Below are positions 58,275 through 64,000 of a stretch of 64,000 nucleotides of DNA, piece after piece. This stretch comes from Pseudomonas brassicacearum. Its GTDB lineage: Bacteria; Pseudomonadota; Gammaproteobacteria; Pseudomonadales; Pseudomonadaceae. Each line of letters begins with the position of its first letter. Position 1 is the stretch's first letter. The notes under the pieces were generated by a model, which was given only the letters and a program-made list of their open reading frames with translations, made no database searches and was not told the DNA's origin. The stretch covers positions 3,809,430-3,873,429 of the forward strand of contig NZ_CP007410.1 in NCBI RefSeq assembly GCF_000585995.1. The letters are read 5' to 3'. The position numbers and the translations under genes are program-made.

Positions 58275-60164
58275 ATGCCGATCCAGCGGCCCCATACACT
58301 GAGGTTGGCCCCTGGCATTGCCAATTCCGCAGAGCCCAGTTCAAGTCCCAGGACCAGCCTGTTTCGGCGCAGCTTCGACCAGGCCAAAGAAGCCTACATT
58401 CTGTTTCCACTACTGGCCGTTCTCCTGTTGCTGGCTATCTGGACGGCCACCCTGTACCTGATCAAGGTCGAACAACTGCGCGCGCAGCAAGGCGCAGCGA
58501 CGGCCAGCCTGGAAATGGGCGCCACGTACGAAGCGCAGATGCTGCGCGCCATTCACGAAATTGATCAAACCCTCAAGCTTGTCAAATACACCTTTGAGAC
58601 CGAGGGTGAGCCTAATCCACTGCGCAAACTGCAAGAGCGGGCTTTGTTGCCGCCGGCCTTGGTGTTTGACGTCAGTGTGGTCAGTCCGGGCGGCGGGCTA
58701 ATCGCGAGCACACGGGCACACGACAGGGAAAATATCGTTGACCCGGATGAGCAGCAGGCGCTGCGGCAAAACGACTTGCTGTCGATCAGTCGCCCCTGGA
58801 AAAACCCTGCCACCGGAGAATGGCGACTGCGCTTCAGCCGCCGACTCAACGCAGCAGATGGCGGGTTCTCCGGAATCGCCAGGGTCGAAGTCGACGCGGC
58901 CTATTTCGTCAGCAGTTATGACGCCTCGAAACTCGGCGACCAGGGTGCGCTCGGACTACTCGGAACCGATGGCATCTTCCGCGTACGACGTACCGGGGAA
59001 ACCGTATCGGCCGGCGATACGGTGGATTACGCGGCGGTGGTACCAGACACCGAAAACACCGAAGCCGTACTCTCGATCAACGGATGGGACGGCGTGCGGC
59101 GCTATACCAGTGCCCGCCAACTCTACGATTTTCCACTGGCGGTGATTGTCGGGTTGTCCGAGGAAGAACAACTGGCCGTGGTGACCCGCCAGGCGCACAC
59201 CTATCTCTGGCGCGCTGCGGGCGGCAGCTTGTTGCTGGTGTTGTTGGTGGGTCTGCTCGCCCGAATGAGCTGGCAATTGGCGCAAAGCCGTTTGCGCGCA
59301 GCCGAAGTCCAGACCCAACTGGCCGCTGCGGCGCGCCAGGCCGGTATGGCCGAAATCGCCACCAACGTCCTGCATAACGTGGGCAATGTGCTTAACAGCG
59401 TGAATATTTCCGCAGACCTGGTCACACGCAAACTGCGCACCAGTAAGGCCTTGGGGCTTGGCAAGGCGGTGCAACTGATGAACCAGCATGCCGACGATCT
59501 TGGTGACTTCATCTCCCACGATGAGAAAGGCAAGCTTTTGCCGAGCTACCTGAACCAGCTGGTGGACGCGCTTGCGATCGAACAACAGAGCATGACCGAC
59601 GAACTCGAACAACTGACCAAAAGCGTTGATCACATCAAGGAAATCGTCTCTGCCCAGCAATCCTATGCGGGCGCATCCAGCATCGCCGAGACCGTGCAAA
59701 TAAAGGCTCTGATCGAGGATGCCCTGCGCATGAACGCCGGGATACTCGCCGCGCGCCAGATAACCGTGGTGCGCGACTTTGCAGACACGCCTTTGCTGCA
59801 ACTGGACAAGCACCGCGTGCTGCTGATCCTGGTCAACCTGATAAAAAACGCCAGCAGCGCGATGGACGAGCGACCGGAGCCAGGCCCGCAGATCACCCTT
59901 CACAGCGAGGTCCAGCAAGGCATCACCTTGGCCATCAAGGTGATCGACAATGGCGAAGGCATTGCGCCAGAAAACCTGACGCGGATTTTTGCCCATGGAT
60001 TCACCACGCGCAAAGATGGCCATGGTTTCGGGTTGCATAGCTGCGTGCTGGCAGCCATGGAGATGGGAGGTTCGCTGGAAGCCCATAGCGAGGGGCCGGG
60101 GAAAGGTGCGACGTTTACGCTCAAGCTGGCGATCAATGCTTCTGATCAGGCTAAGTTTTCGTAA
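58275..60164 (+). CDS. Sensor histidine kinase with Cache-like periplasmic domain
   Basis: A 629-residue protein. TM1 is at about 38-60, a periplasmic Cache/PDC-like domain spans 65-310, and TM2 is near 315-335. Then comes an unusual dimerisation helix EIATNVLHNVGNVLNSVNIS and an HATPase domain (LVNLIKNASSAMDE, DNGEGIAPENLTRIFAHGF, GFGLHSC). There is no receiver domain and no adjacent response regulator. The periplasmic part is nearly the same as that of the GGDEF-EAL protein at 61971. Start ATG 58275 follows GGGAGC. Confidence 0.85.
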   Translation: MPIQRPHTLRLAPGIANSAEPSSSPRTSLFRRSFDQAKEAYILFPLLAVLLLLAIWTATLYLIKVEQLRAQQGAATASLEMGATYEAQMLRAIHEIDQTLKLVKYTFETEGEPNPLRKLQERALLPPALVFDVSVVSPGGGLIASTRAHDRENIVDPDEQQALRQNDLLSISRPWKNPATGEWRLRFSRRLNAADGGFSGIARVEVDAAYFVSSYDASKLGDQGALGLLGTDGIFRVRRTGETVSAGDTVDYAAVVPDTENTEAVLSINGWDGVRRYTSARQLYDFPLAVIVGLSEEEQLAVVTRQAHTYLWRAAGGSLLLVLLVGLLARMSWQLAQSRLRAAEVQTQLAAAARQAGMAEIATNVLHNVGNVLNSVNISADLVTRKLRTSKALGLGKAVQLMNQHADDLGDFISHDEKGKLLPSYLNQLVDALAIEQQSMTDELEQLTKSVDHIKEIVSAQQSYAGASSIAETVQIKALIEDALRMNAGILAARQITVVRDFADTPLLQLDKHRVLLILVNLIKNASSAMDERPEPGPQITLHSEVQQGITLAIKVIDNGEGIAPENLTRIFAHGFTTRKDGHGFGLHSCVLAAMEMGGSLEAHSEGPGKGATFTLKLAINASDQAKFS

Positions 60165-60262
60165 TGCCAGGTCCTCGCATCCGGCAACGCCAAACAGCTC
60201 CGGTCATGGCGTCGCATCTAAATGACAGGTGCTTTATTTTCCGATGAGGTCGCGGTGATCCT

Positions 60263-61501
60263 ATGGTGGCAAGACTTAATACACTGGCCTTGGCAATGGC
60301 GACGTTGTATGTCTGTCCCGTCAGTGCCGAGGATTCAGAAAAGTCGATATTTTCGCTGAGCAGTTTCGGCACCGTGGGGATCGTCCACTCAAGCGAAAAT
60401 AAAGCCGATTTCACCTCCAGCATCTTCAAACCCAACGGTACGGGGCATGCGCGCAATTGGAGCGCCGATGTCGATAGTCTGGTGGGGGCGCAGCTGACCG
60501 CCAATTTCTCACCGCAGCTTTCGGCCGTGGTGCAGGTCATTTCTGAGCAGCAATATGACAACAGCTACGAGCCCTCCATCGAATGGGCCAACATCAAGTA
60601 TCAGTTCACACCGGATTTCAGCATGCGTGTCGGCCGTACCGTGCAGCCGGCTTTCCTGTTCTCCGACAGTCGCAAGGTGGGTTACACCCTGCCGTGGGTG
60701 AGGCCACCAGGCGAGGTATACAGCCTCATACCGGTGACGAACACCGATGGTATCGACCTCAGCTACAGGCTGCATTTTGGTGATCTCACCAATACGGTCC
60801 AGGGCAACTATGGTCGCAGCAATCCCCACATGCCCAATGACATGGGCAAGATCCTGGCCAAGGGCTCGTGGGGCGTTTCCAATCTGACCGAATATGGGGC
60901 CTTGACCACCCGCATCACCTACCTGGAGACCCATCTGACCGTGGAGTCTTTCAACCCACTCTTCGATGGTTTCAGGGAATTCGGCGAGGAAGGCAACCGC
61001 ATCGCGGACCGGTACGATACCAAGGACAAGCGCATGAAGTTCGTGGGCGTGGGGGCGATCTATGACCCAGGCAAATGGTTCGTCATGGGCGAATGGGGGC
61101 ACTTCAACAGCCAAGCGGTAATAGGTACGGTCAGCGCCTGGTACCTCAGCGGTGGATACAGGCTTGATGAGTTCACGCCTTATGTGACTTACGCGCGATC
61201 AAGGACCGACAGCGAAACCTCCACCACAGGTTTGAGCACATCGGCTTTACCGCCAGACCTGGCGGGTGCGGCGACACAGCTCAACGCCGCGCTCAATTCG
61301 CTCATGGCCGCGAACAGCAGCCAGCAAACCCTTTCGGTAGGCATGCGCTGGGACTTCACAACCAATATGGACGCCAAAGTCCAGTATGACCACACCCGCC
61401 TGGGCCCGCGGGCAACCGGGCCTTTAGTGAATCATCAGCCGGGCTACGAGCCCGGCGGCAACTTCAGTTTGCTTAGCCTTTCTGTCGATTTTGTCTTCTG
61501 A
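60263..61501 (+). CDS. Outer-membrane porin-like beta-barrel
   Basis: A 412-residue secreted protein. The signal peptide ends near PVSAED. Repeated amphipathic strands and a C-terminal aromatic residue (SLSVDFVF) are typical of outer-membrane barrels. The substrate is unknown. Its stop overlaps an ATG of the next gene, so it is cotranscribed with the PstS-like protein. It lies between the two genes sharing a sensor domain. Confidence 0.8.
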   Translation: MVARLNTLALAMATLYVCPVSAEDSEKSIFSLSSFGTVGIVHSSENKADFTSSIFKPNGTGHARNWSADVDSLVGAQLTANFSPQLSAVVQVISEQQYDNSYEPSIEWANIKYQFTPDFSMRVGRTVQPAFLFSDSRKVGYTLPWVRPPGEVYSLIPVTNTDGIDLSYRLHFGDLTNTVQGNYGRSNPHMPNDMGKILAKGSWGVSNLTEYGALTTRITYLETHLTVESFNPLFDGFREFGEEGNRIADRYDTKDKRMKFVGVGAIYDPGKWFVMGEWGHFNSQAVIGTVSAWYLSGGYRLDEFTPYVTYARSRTDSETSTTGLSTSALPPDLAGAATQLNAALNSLMAANSSQQTLSVGMRWDFTTNMDAKVQYDHTRLGPRATGPLVNHQPGYEPGGNFSLLSLSVDFVF

Positions 61502-61512
61502 TGGAGCCGATC

Positions 61513-61950
61513 ATGCGGTTTCTCAAACGCATTGGGTATGCGGTGCTAGGGACAGTCCTGTGCACAGGCAGCAGCTCCGTCATGGCCGATGTCGTGGTCG
61601 TGGTCGCCACCGCCAGTCCATTGAAAGCGCTCGAGCGCAATCAGGTGGCGGATATTTTCCTGGGTAAAACCAGTCGTTTTCCCAGCGGCGCACAGGCCAT
61701 TCCAATTGATCAGACTGAAGATTCGGCGACCCGCAATGAGTTCTACTCAACGTTCACGGGCAAGTCCGCGTCCCAGCTCAAGGCGCACTGGTCGAAAATC
61801 ATCTTCACCGGCAGGGGCCAGCCTCCCCTGGCTGTTTCAAGCGGCGCCGAAGTCAAGAAACGAATCGCAGAGAACCCCGACACCATTGGTTATATCGATG
61901 CACGCGAGGTGGACAGCAGCGTCAGGGCACTGTCGATCGACCCGCAATGA
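61513..61950 (+). CDS. Small PstS-like (phosphate-type) binding protein
   Basis: A 145-residue secreted protein. The signal peptide ends near SSVMA. The fold (VVVATASPLKALERNQVADIFLGKTSRFPSG; ENPDTIGYIDAREV) matches the first lobe of PstS-type phosphate-binding proteins but is half their usual length. ATG 61513 has GGAG six bases upstream. No PstABC genes are nearby, so a sensory role with the porin and the two sensors is more likely than transport (inference). Confidence 0.8.
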   Translation: MRFLKRIGYAVLGTVLCTGSSSVMADVVVVVATASPLKALERNQVADIFLGKTSRFPSGAQAIPIDQTEDSATRNEFYSTFTGKSASQLKAHWSKIIFTGRGQPPLAVSSGAEVKKRIAENPDTIGYIDAREVDSSVRALSIDPQ

Positions 61951-61970
61951 TCTTCAGGCCGTTGGCCCCT

Positions 61971-64000
61971 TTAGGTAGCGACACCCGGATGGGCCGCCTG
62001 GGCTTGTAGCAACACCTTGAACTGATCGGCCGGTACCGGCTTGTTGAAGTAAAACCCCTGGAATTCATCGCAGGCATTGTCCCGCAGAAAATCGGCCTGC
62101 TCCTTGGTTTCCACGCCCTGGGCAACCACGGTCAGGCTCAGGGTCCTGCCCATCGCGATAATGGCCTCGGTCAAGGCTTTGTCTTCCGATACGCTGCTGA
62201 CATCACAGATAAATGAGCGATCGATCTTGATGGCGTCGAGGGGAAACTGCTTGAGTGCAGAGAGCGAAGAATAACCGATACCGAAATCATCAATGGCGAT
62301 CCGGATTTTCAGGCGTTTAAGCCCAGTCAACACGCTCAATGCCCTTTTGACATCCTGCATGAGCAGGCTTTCGGCGATTTCGAGCTCCAGCAGACTCGCT
62401 TCCATACCGGTTTCAGCCAGTATCTCGGCAAGGTCGACGAGTAAACGCTCATCGGCAAACTGACGGGCCGTGAGGTTCACGGCGATTCCCAGGTGCGGCA
62501 GCCCTTGCTGTTGCCAGGTAACGTTTTGCTGGCAGGCGGTCTTGAGCACCCATTTGCCGATCGGCACGATCAGACCAGTCTCCTCCGCCACCGGGATAAA
62601 TTGCATGGGCGCGACGATGCCCAGGTCGGGATGATTCCAGCGCAAGAGCGCTTCCATCCCGGTGATCTGGCCGCTGCGTATATCTCGCTTGGCCTGGTAG
62701 TGCAGCTGGAACTCCTGGCGCTCCAGCGCGTGGCGCAAGCTCAGCTCAAGCGTCATCCGCTCCAATGAGTCCGCGTTCAGTTTCTCGGAGTAGAACTGAA
62801 AGTTGTTTTTGCCTTGTTGCTTGGCCTGATACATCGCGATATCGGCGTTTTTCTTGAGTGTCTGCTCGTCCAGGCCATCCTGTGGGAAGACACTGATACC
62901 GACACTGGCGGTCACACGAAACTCCTGGCCCTGAAGGTTGAACGGCCGGGCAATGGCGCCCAGGATTTTCTGGGCGGTGATCGCCACGTACTTGTCCTCG
63001 GACAGCTCCGGCAGCAATATCACGAATTCGTCGCCGCCCAACCGGGCCACCGTATCGCTGGCGCGCAGACAGGCCTTGAGTCGCAGTGCGACTTCCTGCA
63101 GCAGTTGGTCGCCGGCATCGTGTCCAAGCGTGTCGTTGATTTGCTTGAAACGGTCGAGGTCGAGGAAAAGCACCGCCAGTTGCCGATGATAACGGTTTGC
63201 CTCGCTGATGCTCTGGCTCAACATCTTGCTGAACAGACTGCGGTTGGGCAGCGACGTAAGGCCGTCGTGATAGGCCAGGTACTCGACGCTTTCGGCATAG
63301 GCGATTTTGGCTTCGGCGGCGCGCACGCGGCTTTGCACCAGTTGCCAACTCATCCGGCTCAGCAGACTGACGAACAACACCAGCAACAGGCTAGCGCCCG
63401 CCGCCCGCCACAGGTAGGCGCGTGCCTGCCGAGTCACGGCGGCCAATTGTTCCTCTTCGGACAATCCGACCACCACCGCCAGCGGATAATCATAGAGTTG
63501 GCGAGCATTGGTATAGCGTCGCACGCCGTCCCATCCAGTGATCGAGCGTACGGCCTCGGTATTTTCAGTGTCCGGCACCACTGCCGCGTAGTCGACCTCG
63601 TCGCCGGCCACTATGGCTTCGCCGGTGCGCCGCGCCCGGAAGACACCGTCGACGCCCAGCAAGCCGAGCAGGCCGTGATTGCCGAGTTTTGAAGCGTCAT
63701 AACTGCTGACGAAATAGGCCGCATCGACCTCGACCATCGCCATCCCGGCGAACGCCCCGGCCCCCGTATTGAGAGGCCGGCTGAAACGCAGCTTCCATTC
63801 CCCCGTTGCAGGGCTTCTCCAGGGACGACTGATCGACAACCCATTGCCACGCCACAGCGCTTGCAGCTCATCCTGGGCGATCCTGCTGCCGGCTTCACTC
63901 GGCTGAGTACTCGCAACGATCAGGCCGTCAGCATCGACCACGCTGACGTCAAACAAGTAGGAGGATGGCAACAGCGCACGGGCCTTGAGCTTGGGCAGCG
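61971..64000 (-). CDS. GGDEF-EAL protein with Cache-like sensor (5' end outside window)
   Basis: The gene continues beyond the right edge; at least 676 residues are present. A periplasmic Cache-like domain and TM2 precede GGDEF (FLDLDRFKQINDTLGHDAGD, ARLGGDEFVILLP) and EAL (MEALLRWNHPDLG, DDFGIGYSSLSALK, AQGVETKEQA, FQGFYFNKPV). Both active sites look intact. The sensor part shares long identical stretches (VEVDAAYFVSSYDASKLG, DYAAVVPDTENTEAV) with the kinase at 58275. The N-terminus is missing. Confidence 0.9.
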   Translation of the reverse strand, partial: LPKLKARALLPSSYLFDVSVVDADGLIVASTQPSEAGSRIAQDELQALWRGNGLSISRPWRSPATGEWKLRFSRPLNTGAGAFAGMAMVEVDAAYFVSSYDASKLGNHGLLGLLGVDGVFRARRTGEAIVAGDEVDYAAVVPDTENTEAVRSITGWDGVRRYTNARQLYDYPLAVVVGLSEEEQLAAVTRQARAYLWRAAGASLLLVLFVSLLSRMSWQLVQSRVRAAEAKIAYAESVEYLAYHDGLTSLPNRSLFSKMLSQSISEANRYHRQLAVLFLDLDRFKQINDTLGHDAGDQLLQEVALRLKACLRASDTVARLGGDEFVILLPELSEDKYVAITAQKILGAIARPFNLQGQEFRVTASVGISVFPQDGLDEQTLKKNADIAMYQAKQQGKNNFQFYSEKLNADSLERMTLELSLRHALERQEFQLHYQAKRDIRSGQITGMEALLRWNHPDLGIVAPMQFIPVAEETGLIVPIGKWVLKTACQQNVTWQQQGLPHLGIAVNLTARQFADERLLVDLAEILAETGMEASLLELEIAESLLMQDVKRALSVLTGLKRLKIRIAIDDFGIGYSSLSALKQFPLDAIKIDRSFICDVSSVSEDKALTEAIIAMGRTLSLTVVAQGVETKEQADFLRDNACDEFQGFYFNKPVPADQFKVLLQAQAAHPGVAT

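Overview
The window looks like a chromosome segment of a fluorescent-group Pseudomonas. The galactose dehydrogenase, OprI-like lipoprotein, DUF6124 gene with its leader, REP/REPIN sequence, Anr-type regulator and GC-rich codon use all fit that. No rRNA, tRNA or CRISPR was seen.

Layout. (1) 1-2.9 kb: a cut-off LysR regulator, an EamA exporter, an EAL phosphodiesterase and an OprI paralogue. (2) 3-24 kb: a low-oxygen/stress cluster. It holds a BON protein, an FtsH-type protease, a phosphoribosyltransferase, an Anr/FNR-type regulator, an ArcD-like antiporter, Hsp20, a beta-CASP nuclease, four tandem-domain Usp proteins, phosphoketolase, an alcohol dehydrogenase, a GNAT acetyltransferase, an MgtC/DUF4010 membrane protein and a P2-type cation ATPase. 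Anr/FNR boxes (TTGAT-N4-ATCAA, perfect or one mismatch) lie in most intergenic regions here, often between divergent genes. The unit therefore reads as one oxygen-controlled regulon with its own regulator gene. (3) 24-27.3 kb: a cytochrome bd operon, cydP-cydA-cydB-cydX-ybgE, including small genes that routine calling misses.

(4) 27.4-36 kb: sulfide/sulfane-sulfur metabolism. FisR (sigma-54 activator) is followed by persulfide dioxygenase, a sulfurtransferase-SQR fusion, TauE/SafE, a YeeE/YedE pair, DUF2892, an ArsO-like flavoprotein, a PF03773-type permease and a CxxC mini-thioredoxin. The same ACTGCC/GGCAGT motif and a -24/-12 promoter occur on both sides of fisR. This suggests that FisR also drives the sulfide-tolerant bd oxidase, the natural electron exit for SQR. 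(5) 36-39 kb: YghU, galactose dehydrogenase and a DeoR-type regulator.

(6) 39-48.4 kb: a lower-quality, AT-richer accessory island. It has a phage-like remnant, a lipoprotein, a STAND/NACHT-like NTPase, a Gabija-type pair (OLD nuclease plus UvrD-like helicase), a small terminal-inverted-repeat element and a decayed Mrr-like nuclease. (7) 48.4-55 kb: a structured leader RNA with a DUF6124 gene, an amidase with a divergent TetR regulator and twin operators, a diguanylate cyclase between two solute-binding proteins, and a small HhH protein. (8) 55-64 kb: a NIT-domain chemoreceptor with an upstream Anr box, a cupin, and a four-gene unit in which a histidine kinase and a GGDEF-EAL protein with near-identical sensor domains bracket a porin and a PstS-like binding protein.

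Functions rest on motifs and recalled family resemblance; no database search was run.
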